A stretch of 64,000 bases of DNA from Bacteroides faecichinchillae JCM 17102 (GCF_000614145.1 NZ_BAKK01000002.1:124001-188000), one strand, 5' to 3'. Counted from the stretch's first letter, positions 28,463 through 39,680 are shown. The notes: generated from the sequence alone by a model not told the origin. A program made the numbers and translations.

Positions 28463-31400
28463 TTACTTATCCTGCTTTCTATATGCAGAAGGTATCTCTC
28501 CTTTTATGGCTTTGAACACTTTACTAAAATAACGCAAAGAAGAAAAGCCTACAACCTCCGAGATTTCAGTAATATTCATAGAAGTAGTATCAACAAGACA
28601 ACAGATTTATCAATACGCAGTTTATTCACATAATCGATAATTCCCATTCCAGTAATCGCTTTTATCTTATTAAATAATAAAGAACGACTTATACACATAT
28701 TTGTAGCCAAGAATGCCACACCTAACTCCGGATTGCTCATATTCTCTTCAATAATCGCATTCAATTTTAAAAGGAAAGCCTCATCCGCATTGCTAAAACT
28801 AATTTCTTTATGAGATAATAGTTTATCATTTATATATCTCTTCCGTATTTGTTCACGAAGTCTCAGTTGATTATATGCCAATGCCAATAAGCTATCTATC
28901 TCAAAAGGCTTAGGCAAAAAGATATCCGCTCCCGTTTTATATCCGGTATACATATTCTGCGAATTATGATAAGCAGTCAACAAAATAAAAGGAATATGAC
29001 TGATATCCAGATTAGTTTTTACTTCTCTACAAAGTTCAAATCCGTTCATGCGAGGCATCATCACATCACTTATAATTATGTCTGGCAAACGTTGTTTGAT
29101 CAATTCCAGTCCATCTTTCCCATCTTTAGCTACATACACCCGAGCAAAATAATTACCTAGTGTCTCCTTTAAATAATTTCGTAAATCAGCAGTATCTTCC
29201 ACTACTATCACTGAATATTTCTGCAAGAATGTATAATCAATACTATCTGCCTCCTTAACCTCAACATCTCCTGGAACTTCCGCAGAAATAGGAGTTAACT
29301 GGCCATGTGCATTAGTAAAAAGCGGAAGCTCAAAATAAAAGACTGCTCCATGTCCTGACGCATTAGATGCCCCTACTTTCCCTTTATGATGATTAATCAG
29401 ACTTTTTGCATAGGATAAACCAATTCCACTTCCACCTTTTTCGTGAGCTCCTTGATAAAAATTAGAAAATAGAGAATTCATATCTACTAACGTCAGTCCC
29501 ATGCCTTCATCTTGTACAGACACTCTGATCCAATCTTTTTCTGGTGAAAGACTAGTAATAATAGTGGTAGTAGTCCCTGATTCACTGAACTTCAATGCAT
29601 TCATCAAGAAATTAGAAAGGACAAATTCACATTTACTCTTGTCAAAAGGAACTTCCTTAATCTTTTCATCCAACTTATATTCTATTTTAATTCCTTTAGA
29701 CTCAAACTCAAAGGTAAATTTATCTCCCACAGAACGTACCCACTCATTCAAAGAATGTGGTAGAATATGTAACATTTCTTTCCCTTCCTCCAACTTTCTC
29801 ACATCTAACACCATATCAATTATACCTTTCATCTGATGTGCTTGTTTATAAATCGAAACCAACAACCTATTTACATCACCTTCTTCAGTTTCATGATTAA
29901 GTATACGTTTCAATGGTGCACAAATCAGTGTCAATGGGGTACGAAGCTCGTGGCTGATATTGGTCAGAAAATTAATCTTTTCTTCATACATCTTGTTTTT
30001 CAATCGCATGATTTCACGTTTTTGTTTGATTTTCTTTTTACGATAAAGAGAATACATAACTCCATAAGTTAACAAACAAATCAATATGATTAAACCCATG
30101 TAAAACCAATCTGTTTTCCACCAAGGTGGGGTAACAATAAGATGAAGAATCTGCTGTTTAGGTCCCCACTCTCCTTTACGGGTATAATAAGAGGCTGTTA
30201 TTGTATATTCCCCAATAGGAAGATAATTTATAATCAAAGAATTAGAATTTGACTGCGTCAATTCTTGTTCATACCCTTCAATATGAAAACGAAACCTATT
30301 TTTACGAAATACATCATTTTCATTTAGTAATACTTTCAATTGAAGAGAAGAAAAATTCCATGGAACTTTAATTGATTCAGTAGCAACATCATGTTTTTCT
30401 TCCAACGAAACAGGTAAACCGTTTAATAACACATCCAACAACTCTATAGTAGAATTGACGTTCGCTTCAAAATGAATTGCAGGATCTATCAAAGTCATTC
30501 CTTCAGTTCCTCCCATCAATATATCTCCATTTTTGGCGAGAAGGGCAGCATTAAAAAGATATTCATTGGGTAAAACACCATCTACCTCATCCAAAATTAC
30601 AAAATTCTGAGTCAATGAGGAATATACATATAGATGGCGCCGCGTACCAATCCAAATACGTCCTTGATTATCCGATACAACGGAAGTGGCTTCCTGGAAT
30701 AAACCGGTTTCTACAAAGCCACTTTTTCCCGTTCGAGGATCATAGTGCAGTACCCCACCGGCAGTAGCTAACCAAAAAGTACCATTCTGGTCCATACAAG
30801 CATCATTTATTACATACTCTCCTTGATAAAGTGTTTTAAAAGTTTCTTTAGAAGCATCATATACACAAATATTTTTCAAATCTGTAAGATATGTTTTATT
30901 TCCTACCGTAGTAATTATTCCCGGAGAAGTACGCTCATATTCCTTTCCCATAGTTGCTACAATCGTAAATTTCCGAGTAGGGATATCATATACAAATACA
31001 TGTTGTGCACTAAAAAGAATCTTATTTTCCGATATTCGCTGGATGTAGACTGAAAAGCCATTAATACAGGATTGAGCATTCATTTCCTGATTCATAAGTA
31101 CAAAAGGATGTAGCTCTCCTGTATGTTTATTAAAGAGATAAAGTCCTTTATTAAAGGAGGAAAACAACAACTCGTTTGGACTATATTCGACAATGGAAAC
31201 AATTTTTTCATACTTAGTGAAAGGGTAATGTTTAAAGGTAGAAGTTACTGCATCAAAACGATTGATACCACCACCATCTGTTCCTATCCAAATAATCCCA
31301 TCGCTATCCTGAAAAAAACAATTTATTGTCTGATTACTTAAGCCATGCAAATTACCGAATGGTACATATTCATAAGATCGGGCATATACATTCTTAATAC

Positions 31401-32382
31401 CAATCAAACCATTTCGTATACTTCCTGCCCACATATTGTCTGCTGGATCTACATACAAACGATAAATTGTATTAGCAGGAAATGAGTGAATATCCCCCTC
31501 AGTTTGTTGTATGTTAGAGAACGAAAAATCATTCAAATTAATCATATTGATTCCCCCACCATCAGTCGCCACCCAAAGCTGGTCATCTCTTTCTGTGATA
31601 TCATGAATTACATCATACGTCAAAGGAGAATTGAGTGTCGTAAAATGTTTAAGTAATTTTTTATTTTGATAACAATATAAACCATTGCCATATGCACTAA
31701 GCCATAAGCGTTTATGAGAATCTAAGTAAATGCTGGTATAATTCTTCTCATTAAATGCTGTGACTTTATTAAACTCGCGAGTTACCATGTTGAATGAATA
31801 AATTCCATGCCAACGAGAATTTAGCAGGATATTATCTTCATCATAACGTACCATCTCCCAAAAAGGATTATATAAAGCGGGATCTTGGGCATAGTACAGT
31901 GGTTCTAACTGTTTGGTCTCATATACATATTTATAAATAGCTCCTGATCCTCCGAATATGATCCCTCCCTCAACCAACAGATAAGAAGCAACATATATGG
32001 GATTGCCATCTTTCATCAAAGTCGTAAAATTATCATTTTCTCTGTTATACAGACAAATACCATCAGTAGTACCCACCCAAAGGTTACAAATGGAATCTTC
32101 GGCTATAAAAATAATATTACTAGAAACTAGCGTCTTATCATCGCCCGATTGATGTAAATACTGTTTTAAATGATCACGATCATAACAATTCAATCCCGAT
32201 TCTGTACCAATCCATAAATACCCCCTGTAATCATTCAAGATACATTGTACTCTTGATTGAGAAAGCCCTTCTTTTATACCCAACTGTTTATAATAATAGG
32301 AAGTAGTCTGAGCTTCAATAATTTGAATACAACTAACAAGTAATAAAAAACAAACGTATATTTTAAATAGTATCTTCATCAT
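28463..32382 (-). CDS. Hybrid two-component system regulator (HTCS) of the PUL, frameshifted in the HTH domain
   Basis: This is a one-protein sensor and transcription factor. Order: signal/anchor (ILFKIYVCFLLLVSCIQII), a long periplasmic sensor of two-component-regulator propeller repeats (GYLWIGTESGLNCY, NLWVGTTDGIC, QLWVATDGGGINMI and more), a Y_Y_Y domain, a membrane span (YMGLIILICLLTYGVMYSLY), a histidine kinase with His811 in ISHELRTPL, an ATPase domain (GSGIGLSYAKSLI), a receiver with Asp1106 in SDVMMPRMNG, and an AraC-type HTH. The frame stops at 28576 after KSVVLLILLL. Restoring one base near 28591 gives LLDTTSMNITEISEVVGFSS and ends at 28463, giving about 1306 residues with a complete second HTH helix. 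Without that base the DNA-binding domain would be dead. It is convergent with the operon it should activate. Confidence 0.95.
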
Positions 32383-32584
32383 AAGTGAATAATATCATAT
32401 TTGAGATGTAAATATAAAGAATTCTCTTTAAATAAAAATGTATTATATTAAAATCTATTCTCAAATCGTCGAAATTTCTTATTTCTCTTTCACTAATCAA
32501 CAATATTTCTTATTACTTCCTCCTTTTTTCTAAAAAAATAATAGTTTCTCTTTATAATATAAGGTAAGGCAAATCTTTTTTTTT

Positions 32585-32592
32585 TACTTTTG
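32585..32592 (+). promoter_or_regulatory. Putative -7 element of topA
   Basis: TACTTTTG fits TAnnTTTG and is preceded by a T-tract. Start of transcription near 32600 supports the topA start codon at 32634 rather than an upstream in-frame ATG at 32604. Confidence 0.45.
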
Positions 32593-32633
32593 CCCCGAAT
32601 ATTATGGTACAGGCCATTATAAAAGAAATAATT

Positions 32634-35066
32634 ATGCAAAAAAACCTTGTCATTGTCGAGTCTCCGGCAAAAGCTAAAACCATTGAGAAGTTTCTTGGGA
32701 AAGATTTCAAAGTCCTTTCAAGTTACGGACATATACGCGATCTGAAAAAGAAAGAGTTCAGTATTGACATAGAAAAGAACTTCAATCCTCATTACGAAAT
32801 TCCGGCAGACAAAAAGACTCTGGTTAATACGCTGAAAGCAGAGGCAGCAAATGCAACAACAGTATGGCTCGCATCCGATGAGGACCGCGAGGGAGAAGCT
32901 ATTGCATGGCATCTGTATGAAGTCTTAAATTTAAAACCGGAAAACACCAAACGAATCGTCTTCCACGAAATTACGAAGACGGCTATTTTAAAAGCAATTG
33001 AACAACCACGCGATATTGACCTCAATCTTGTAAATGCCCAACAGGCACGAAGGATTCTAGACCGAATTGTTGGTTTTGAATTATCTCCTGTGCTTTGGAA
33101 AAAAGTAAAACCTGCTCTATCCGCTGGGCGTGTACAATCTGTAGCTGTCCGCCTGATTGTAGAACGCGAACGAGAAATTCATGCATTCAAAACAGAAGCA
33201 TCTTATCGTGTCACTGCCATTTTCTTGGTTCCGGATACGGACGGAAAGCTGGTTGAGATGAAAGCTGAGTTAGCCCGTCGCATCAAAACTAAAAAAGAAG
33301 CAAAGGCATTTCTCGACGCTTGTCAGGGGGCTACTTTCACCATTGATGATATCAGCACACGCCCAATAAAGAAAACACCTCCTGCTCCATTCACTACTTC
33401 TACACTGCAACAGGAAGCTGCACGCAAGTTAGGTTATACTGTAGCGCAAACAATGATGATCGCACAACGCTTATATGAATCTGGACTTATCACTTATATG
33501 CGTACCGACTCTGTGAATCTATCGGAATATGCAACTACAAGTAGCAAGGAAGCTATTATTCAAATGATGGGCGAACGTTATGTACACTCCCGCCATTTTG
33601 AAACAAAGACCAAAGGAGCTCAGGAGGCACACGAAGCAATTCGTCCTACCTATATGGAACACCAATCTATTGAAGGTAGTTCACAGGAGAAAAAACTATA
33701 TAGCTTAATCTGGAAGCGTACTATTGCTTCACAAATGGCCGATGCTGAACTTGAAAAAACCACTGCTAATATTTCAATCACTAATAGCAGTGACATTTTT
33801 ACTGCAACTGGTGAGATAATCAAATTCGACGGTTTTTTGCGTGTTTATCGCGAATCTTACGATGATGATAATGAACAAGAAGACGAAAGCCATTTATTGC
33901 CTCCTTTAACTAAAGGCCAGAAATTAGAACAAGGTCCCATCATGGCAACGGAACGTTTCACTCAGCGTCCACCCCGTTATACGGAAGCAAGTCTCGTACG
34001 TAAGTTGGAAGAGTTAGGTATCGGACGTCCTTCTACTTATGCCCCTACCATTTCTACCATTCAACAACGCGAATATGTAGAAAAAGGTAATAAAGAAGGT
34101 GAAAAACGTACCTTCAATGTACTGACCTTAAAAGACAATCAAATCAACGATGAGACCAACTCTGAAATTACCGGTACAGAAAAAGCCAAGCTTTTCCCAA
34201 CAGATACGGGAACAGTAGTAAACGATTTCCTTACTGAATATTTCCCGGATATCCTAGATTACAACTTTACTGCAAACGTAGAAAAAGAGTTCGACGAAAT
34301 AGCAGAAGGAGATGTACAGTGGACCTCTATTATGAAAAACTTCTATGAACAATTTCATCCATCTGTAGAAAAAACGTTGTCTATTAAAACAGAGCACAAA
34401 GTAGGAGAACGTATTTTGGGAGAAGAACCGGGAACGGGAAAAACTGTTTCTGTAAAAATAGGCCGTTTCGGACCTGTAGTACAGATAGGAACAGTGGATG
34501 ACGAAGAAAAACCACGTTTCGCTTCAATGAAGAAGGGACAATCCTTAGAGACGATCACATTGGAGGAGGCGTTGGATTTATTTAAATTGCCACGTACTAT
34601 TGGTGAATACGAAGGGGTAACAGTTTCTGTAGGCGCTGGTCGTTTTGGCCCTTATATACAACATAATAAGGTATATGTATCACTTCCGAAAACACTTGAT
34701 CCAATGAAAATTACACTCGAGGAGGCAGAGCAACTGATCTTAGAAAAACGTACTAAAGAAGCTAAACGCCATATCAAGAAGTTTGAAGAAGAACCTGAGC
34801 TTGAGATTCTAAACGGGCGTTATGGGCCTTACATTACTTATAAAGGCAAAAACTATAAGATCCCTAAAGATATTGTTCCACAAGATCTGAATCTAGAAAG
34901 TTGTATGGGGCTTATTAAAATACAAGAAGAGAAAGAAGCTGAGGCACCTGCTAATCCAAAGGCAAAACCTAATGTAAAGAAAGAGGAGCCCAAAGATGAA
35001 CCTAAAACAAAGGCAAAACCAAAGTCTAAAATGAAGACTAAAACTACCACCACCAAAAAGATATAA
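32634..35066 (+). CDS. topA: DNA topoisomerase I (type IA)
   Basis: The start at 32634 gives the standard N-terminus MQKNLVIVESPAKAKTIEKF and about 810 residues. The TOPRIM domain shows VIVESPAKAKTIEKFLG and the acidic SDEDREGEAIAWHL; the nucleophilic tyrosine lies in GLITYMRTDS. Type IA topoisomerases relax negative supercoils through a 5'-phosphotyrosine intermediate and are essential in most bacteria. In place of zinc fingers, the C-terminus carries repeated topoisomerase C-terminal repeats with GRFGPYI/GRYGPYI motifs (three to four copies between about 600 and 770) and a lysine- and proline-rich tail (KAKPKSKMKTKTTTTKKI) that should bind DNA without sequence specificity. It is followed by a strong terminator. 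The gene is intact. Confidence 0.98.
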   Translation: MQKNLVIVESPAKAKTIEKFLGKDFKVLSSYGHIRDLKKKEFSIDIEKNFNPHYEIPADKKTLVNTLKAEAANATTVWLASDEDREGEAIAWHLYEVLNLKPENTKRIVFHEITKTAILKAIEQPRDIDLNLVNAQQARRILDRIVGFELSPVLWKKVKPALSAGRVQSVAVRLIVEREREIHAFKTEASYRVTAIFLVPDTDGKLVEMKAELARRIKTKKEAKAFLDACQGATFTIDDISTRPIKKTPPAPFTTSTLQQEAARKLGYTVAQTMMIAQRLYESGLITYMRTDSVNLSEYATTSSKEAIIQMMGERYVHSRHFETKTKGAQEAHEAIRPTYMEHQSIEGSSQEKKLYSLIWKRTIASQMADAELEKTTANISITNSSDIFTATGEIIKFDGFLRVYRESYDDDNEQEDESHLLPPLTKGQKLEQGPIMATERFTQRPPRYTEASLVRKLEELGIGRPSTYAPTISTIQQREYVEKGNKEGEKRTFNVLTLKDNQINDETNSEITGTEKAKLFPTDTGTVVNDFLTEYFPDILDYNFTANVEKEFDEIAEGDVQWTSIMKNFYEQFHPSVEKTLSIKTEHKVGERILGEEPGTGKTVSVKIGRFGPVVQIGTVDDEEKPRFASMKKGQSLETITLEEALDLFKLPRTIGEYEGVTVSVGAGRFGPYIQHNKVYVSLPKTLDPMKITLEEAEQLILEKRTKEAKRHIKKFEEEPELEILNGRYGPYITYKGKNYKIPKDIVPQDLNLESCMGLIKIQEEKEAEAPANPKAKPNVKKEEPKDEPKTKAKPKSKMKTKTTTTKKI

Positions 35067-35088
35067 AATCTTGAAGTAATATGTTTAT

Positions 35089-35132
35089 AAAAAAGCCGGT
35101 AAGCTCGGAGATGTCCAGTTTACCGGCTTTTT
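35089..35132 (+). terminator. Terminator of topA
   Basis: AAAAAGCCGGTAA (35090-35102) pairs with TTACCGGCTTTTT (35120-35132), a GC-rich core with flanking A- and T-runs; the tail continues CTTTTTAT. The symmetrical A/T flanks make it potentially bidirectional. Confidence 0.9.
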
Positions 35133-35182
35133 CTTTTTATCGATCTATATTACTAGATTTTAGCATTTTACATTTAATATAT

Positions 35183-35214
35183 TTTGTTTATCTACATTAT
35201 TGTACTTATATTTG
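35183..35214 (+). promoter_or_regulatory. Promoter of the LruC lipoprotein gene
   Basis: TTTG (35183-35186) and TATATTTG (35207-35214) are 20 nt apart, a full Bacteroides consensus match. The leader before the start codon at 35269 is about 50 nt. Confidence 0.65.
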
Positions 35215-35268
35215 TAACCTAAGAAGTGGGAACATTAAAATACAAGTTTTACAAACAAACAAACGATT

Positions 35269-37305
35269 ATGCTAACAAAAAAAATCACAGCAGTAATTTA
35301 CGGAATTATATGCTTAGCTCCATTATCCAGTTGTATCGAAAAAGATTTGTATCAAACACCGGAAGCTAAACCAGCTGATACATACTTTGGATACACAACA
35401 TCCTCTAATTGCAATGTAGATTTATCTTATGATTTTAAAAGCTATCAAGTAGTTTTTGAGTTATATGCTAAAAATCCACTTTCAGAAGACGGGAACGGTA
35501 ATCTCATTAAGACAGAAGAAGAACCTGTTTACCGCGGGAGTACTGATAAATATGGTGCTTTTAATGGTGATATATCTATTCCATCTTATCTGACGGAATT
35601 ATATCTATATTCAGATTTTCTCGGAACAATTAGTCCAATCAAACTTCCAATTGTAAATGGTAAAATTACTTTTGACCAAAACACATTTAAACAGAATCTG
35701 AATAATACCAAAAGCAAGATTAGAAGCTTTACACCAAACAATTATGGATATCCAGATAATTACAAAATTTTGGGTGACTGGAATCAAATAGGATGCCCAG
35801 CTTACCTTTCTCCTGTAACAACAGAAATAAATGACCAGCTTATGTACAACATTCGCGAAGTATTTATCAAACCAGGGGGGAATGCAAAAATGGGAGAAAA
35901 ATTTCCACAATATGTAGATGATGGGGTAAACATAGAAATCAATATAGTCAAACCTACTAAAATTGGTTTGGTCATGCTTACTAGCACAGCTACAAAGCAG
36001 AATACTGTAGGATACTTTACTTATCCTACTCACCAAAAGCCGACTAACGTTTCAAATATTACTCCAATCATCGCTTATCCACGCATATCAACTGCTATAT
36101 GTAACTCTACTACCACAGCAGGCAGTATGTATACTGGCGATCGAGTAGAATTAAAATATTGGAATGGAACAGAATTAGTAGATGAATTTCCTGCTGGAGT
36201 AAGTATTGCGTGGTTCATGATGGAATCTTCCTTCAATCAGACTAACTCCGGAATACGAAATAATAAACGCACATTTTACTCTATCCGGAAATTAAACAAT
36301 AGTGGCGAGCACCGTACTATAGCTCTAAAAGACAAGACAGGGCAAGTAGTTGCATTTGGAATGGAAGATGCCACCAACTTCAAGCCTATTGACAATACTA
36401 AACAAGGGAATTTCGGTGATGCAGTATTCTATCTTGATTTCTCCGATGGAGAGTCTATTGAAACAGGTGGCGTAGAAGAACTTCCTGATACGCCATTCAA
36501 CGATTTTTACACTTCGTTCAAAGGTGTATTATCATTCGAAGATTATTGGCCAGCCAAAGGAGATTACGACATGAATGATATGGTTATAGAATACAAACGT
36601 GACATTTATAAAAGTGCATTGACTGATAAAGTACAAAAGATCGTAGATACATTCGTTCCCAAACATAATGGTGCAACAACACAAAATGGATTTGGTTATC
36701 AGCTCAGTGGTATTTCCAATAACGATATAGTAAAAGTTAGCATCGAGTCCGAGGGAATTACCTCTAAATTCATGGAAGGACAAACATTGGAATCCGGACA
36801 AAATTACCCGACCATCATCCTATTTGACGACATAAAAATGGCTTTGAATAAGACCTTTACAGTCACAATAGACATTGTAAAAGAGAAATTCTCGGAACAA
36901 GCTTTTACACCTTTCTTCAATAATGCCTATTGGGAAAAGAATTATAGCAAATTTAATATGAATCCTTTCATTATTATTTCCAGTAACTCAGAGCGTGGCA
37001 GGGAAGCTCACATTGTAAAATTTCCCCCGACTCAAAAAATGGATAGTTCATATTTCAACGATAAATTTGATAAATCTAATCCAAATGAAGGACTATATTA
37101 CGTAAATGATGAGAATTTGCCTACAGGACTTCAAATAAGTGGTGCCAGCGTAGGAACAATAAAAGGAACGGACTTCCTGATCCCAGTTGAAAAAACAAGT
37201 ATCAAAGAAGCATACTCAAAGTTTGAGAGTTGGGCATCCAGTTTCGGAAAAAACAATGGAACTTGGTGGCATAGTCCTGATATGTCAAAGGTTATTACAG
37301 AATAG
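35269..37305 (+). CDS. LruC-domain surface lipoprotein
   Basis: The protein has 678 residues with a lipoprotein signal ending at Cys22 (LAPLSSCIEKDLYQ). The segment FEDYWPAKGDYDMNDMVIEY (about residues 424-443) is the signature of the LruC domain; the acidic GDYDMND part looks like a calcium-binding loop. A DUF4842-like domain usually follows, and here the C-terminal 200 residues (LSGISNNDIVKVSIESEG onward) fit that role. The N-terminal part includes an Ig-like fold (YRGSTDKYGAFNGDISIP). Proteins of this kind are exported to the surface, sometimes immunogenic, and occur beside fimbrial or adhesin genes; the function is unknown. It is a single-gene unit with its own promoter and a likely terminator. 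Confidence 0.85.
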   Translation: MLTKKITAVIYGIICLAPLSSCIEKDLYQTPEAKPADTYFGYTTSSNCNVDLSYDFKSYQVVFELYAKNPLSEDGNGNLIKTEEEPVYRGSTDKYGAFNGDISIPSYLTELYLYSDFLGTISPIKLPIVNGKITFDQNTFKQNLNNTKSKIRSFTPNNYGYPDNYKILGDWNQIGCPAYLSPVTTEINDQLMYNIREVFIKPGGNAKMGEKFPQYVDDGVNIEINIVKPTKIGLVMLTSTATKQNTVGYFTYPTHQKPTNVSNITPIIAYPRISTAICNSTTTAGSMYTGDRVELKYWNGTELVDEFPAGVSIAWFMMESSFNQTNSGIRNNKRTFYSIRKLNNSGEHRTIALKDKTGQVVAFGMEDATNFKPIDNTKQGNFGDAVFYLDFSDGESIETGGVEELPDTPFNDFYTSFKGVLSFEDYWPAKGDYDMNDMVIEYKRDIYKSALTDKVQKIVDTFVPKHNGATTQNGFGYQLSGISNNDIVKVSIESEGITSKFMEGQTLESGQNYPTIILFDDIKMALNKTFTVTIDIVKEKFSEQAFTPFFNNAYWEKNYSKFNMNPFIIISSNSERGREAHIVKFPPTQKMDSSYFNDKFDKSNPNEGLYYVNDENLPTGLQISGASVGTIKGTDFLIPVEKTSIKEAYSKFESWASSFGKNNGTWWHSPDMSKVITE

Positions 37306-37329
37306 AAGTTATATTCTTAATATAAATAG

Positions 37330-37390
37330 ACTGTCTCAAAATTTGAGAACACCGGAAAAGTAATTTCTATCTTGAGACAGTTTATTTTTT
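37330..37390 (+). terminator. Terminator after the LruC lipoprotein gene
   Basis: ACTGTCTCAA (37330-37339) pairs perfectly with TTGAGACAGT (37372-37381). The 32-nt loop can fold further; the tail is TTATTTTTTAT. It sits between the convergent LruC and membrane-protein genes. Confidence 0.7.
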
Positions 37391-37407
37391 ATATCGTTTT
37401 TTCTTAC

Positions 37408-37819
37408 CTATCCTTTCATCTTATAACCTGCATCAGGAAATAGCATATCATAAACAATCACAAAGATAAATACTGACGTTATTATTATATTTATCAACAA
37501 CAAAGAAAGATGATATACAAAACCACCCCATAATTCGTTTAAAGTTTGCCGTAAAATGATGCTTACCCAATACATAGTTAACGTAAAATGTTAGCCCTAC
37601 TTGTATCAAGACATAACAAATAGCAAAAATAAGTCCTCGATAAGTAAAAGCACATGAAATAGCAGGTGTCATCAACGAGCCAATCCAAATCAAATAGTGT
37701 GATAAATAATGATAAAGTGTGTAACAGAAAACACATAAATCAAACAACAATTCGGAATAAGAAACTGAAGCTGTTTCTGCTTTTCTATTCCGAAGTAAAA
37801 GATAGAAAGAATAAAACAT
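37408..37819 (-). CDS. Small hydrophobic membrane protein of unknown function, frameshifted
   Basis: The first frame from 37819 encodes a hydrophobic protein (ELLFDLCVFCYTLYHYLSHY, GLIFAICYVLIQVGLTF) but then turns polar and stops at 37448. Removing one T from a four-T run near 37585-37588 puts the sequence in a frame that continues hydrophobic (TMYWVSIILRQTLNELWGGF, then LLLINIIITSVFIFVIVYDM) and ends FPDAGYKMKG at 37408. The corrected product is about 136 residues with three to four membrane segments. No family is recognised. This is the one case where the indel is an added rather than a lost base. It sits upstream-to-tail with argS on the opposite side, as a lone gene. Confidence 0.6.
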
Positions 37820-37886
37820 ACGGGATTCCTTTAATAAATAATAGTAAAGAAATCCCGTAAAAGTATCTTTTATTCAGAGAAACAAC

Positions 37887-39680
37887 CTACATTCTAGAGG
37901 GAACCTCAATTCCCAACAAACCCATTCCTAAACGAACAACCTTAGCAACATTTGCAGAAAGAGCAATCCGGAAGATTTTCAACGCTTCATTCTCTTCACG
38001 CAAAATACTAAAATCATGATAGAACTGATTATACTCTTTTACCAAGTCATATGTATAATTTGCAATGATAGAAGGACTATAATCTTCACCAGCTTGTTTC
38101 ACAGTAGCAGCAAAATCTGCAACCATTTGAATCAATCCTTCTTCCTTTTCGCTCAATTGAATACCTGCAGGAATTTCTTTCGGAATCACAATCCCCGACT
38201 CTTTCGCTTTACGAAGTACAGATTGAATACGAGCATAAGTATATTGAATGAAAGGCCCGGTATTACCATTAAAGTCAATTGATTCTTTCGGATTGAAAGT
38301 CATATTCTTGCGAGCATCTACCTTAAGAATAAAATATTTCAAAGCTCCCAAACCTACGATACGAGCAATATCGTCTGCTTCTTCTTTGGTCAGCCCATCT
38401 AATTTACCAAGTTCTTCCGATGTTTCTTTTGCTGTAGCAATCATTTCTTCCATTAAATCGTCTGCATCCACTACAGTTCCTTCACGAGATTTCATCTTAC
38501 CTTCTGGTAATTCTACCATCCCATAAGAAAAGTGTACCAACCCCTTTCCCCATTCAAAACCTAATTTATCAAGCAAGATAGAAAGTACCTGAAAATGATA
38601 ATTCTGTTCATTACCTACTACATAAATCATTTTATCAATCGAATAATCCGCAAAACGAAGTTTAGCAGTACCAATATCCTGAGTCATATATACAGATGTC
38701 CCGTCACCACGAAGAAGAAGTTTATGATCCAATCCTTCCGCAGTCAAGTCAGCCCACACAGAACCATCTTCTTTTTTAAAGAAAAAACCTTTCTCTAGGC
38801 CTTCCATTACTTTCTCTTTCCCTTCAAGATATGTATCGGATTCATAATATATTTTATCAAAGCTAACGCCCATTTTTTTGTAGGTTTCATCAAATCCGGC
38901 ATATACCCAATTATTCATCATAGTCCATAAAGCACGAACTTCCGGATCGCCAGCCTCCCACTTAACAAGCATCTCACGAGCTTCTTGCATTAACGGAGAA
39001 GCAGCTTCCGCCTCTTCTTTCGTCATGCCTTTTGCCATTAGTCCCGCAATTTCCGCTTTATAGTGTTTATCAAAAGAAACATAATAATCACCTACTAGAT
39101 GATCACCTTTTTTGCCCGAATTCTCAGGAGTCTCTCCATTACCATATTTTTTCCACGCCAACATAGATTTACAAATATGGATTCCACGATCATTTACAAT
39201 ATTTGTTTTGACAACTTTATTACCATTAGCAGCAACAATATTGGCCAATGCATTTCCTAAAAGATTATTGCGTACATGGCCTAAGTGTAGTGGTTTGTTC
39301 GTGTTCGGAGAAGAATACTCAATCATAACTAGCGGAGACTTTTCTGTAGCCTTTACCAAACCATATTGTTCATCAGCTTGAATACCATTAAGCAATTCAA
39401 TCCAAGTAGCTGAAGCAATAGTCAGGTTCAGAAAACCTTTTATCACATTAAAAGCTGCCACAGCCGGTTCATTTGCCTTTAAGTATTCACCTATTTCCAG
39501 AGCTGTCTGCTCCGGTCCTTTTCTTGACATTTTCAAGAATGGAAATACGACTAATGTCAGATGTCCCTCAAATTCTTTCTTGGTCTTCTGCAATTGCACC
39601 ATCTTCACAGGCACTTCCTGACCGTAAAGTGCTTTCAGTCCGTTGATAACGGACTCTACAAGTTTATCTTCTATCTTCAT
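37887..39680 (-). CDS. argS: Arginyl-tRNA synthetase
   Basis: The start at 39680 gives a standard class I N-terminus (MKIEDKLVESVINGLKALYG) and 597 residues; an upstream in-frame extension to 39755 is rich in Arg/Lys and unlike the family. The enzyme charges tRNA-Arg with arginine in the cytoplasm. Visible elements: the N-terminal Add1 tRNA D-loop-recognition domain, the HIGH-equivalent HLGH in NTNKPLHLGHVRNNLLG, the KMSKS-equivalent GKMKSREG, and the C-terminal DALR anticodon-binding domain (EYNQFYHDFSIL, LSANVAKVVRLGMGLLGIEV). The HU gene is 84 bases upstream on the same strand. Intact. Confidence 0.98.
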   Translation of the reverse strand: MKIEDKLVESVINGLKALYGQEVPVKMVQLQKTKKEFEGHLTLVVFPFLKMSRKGPEQTALEIGEYLKANEPAVAAFNVIKGFLNLTIASATWIELLNGIQADEQYGLVKATEKSPLVMIEYSSPNTNKPLHLGHVRNNLLGNALANIVAANGNKVVKTNIVNDRGIHICKSMLAWKKYGNGETPENSGKKGDHLVGDYYVSFDKHYKAEIAGLMAKGMTKEEAEAASPLMQEAREMLVKWEAGDPEVRALWTMMNNWVYAGFDETYKKMGVSFDKIYYESDTYLEGKEKVMEGLEKGFFFKKEDGSVWADLTAEGLDHKLLLRGDGTSVYMTQDIGTAKLRFADYSIDKMIYVVGNEQNYHFQVLSILLDKLGFEWGKGLVHFSYGMVELPEGKMKSREGTVVDADDLMEEMIATAKETSEELGKLDGLTKEEADDIARIVGLGALKYFILKVDARKNMTFNPKESIDFNGNTGPFIQYTYARIQSVLRKAKESGIVIPKEIPAGIQLSEKEEGLIQMVADFAATVKQAGEDYSPSIIANYTYDLVKEYNQFYHDFSILREENEALKIFRIALSANVAKVVRLGMGLLGIEVPSRM

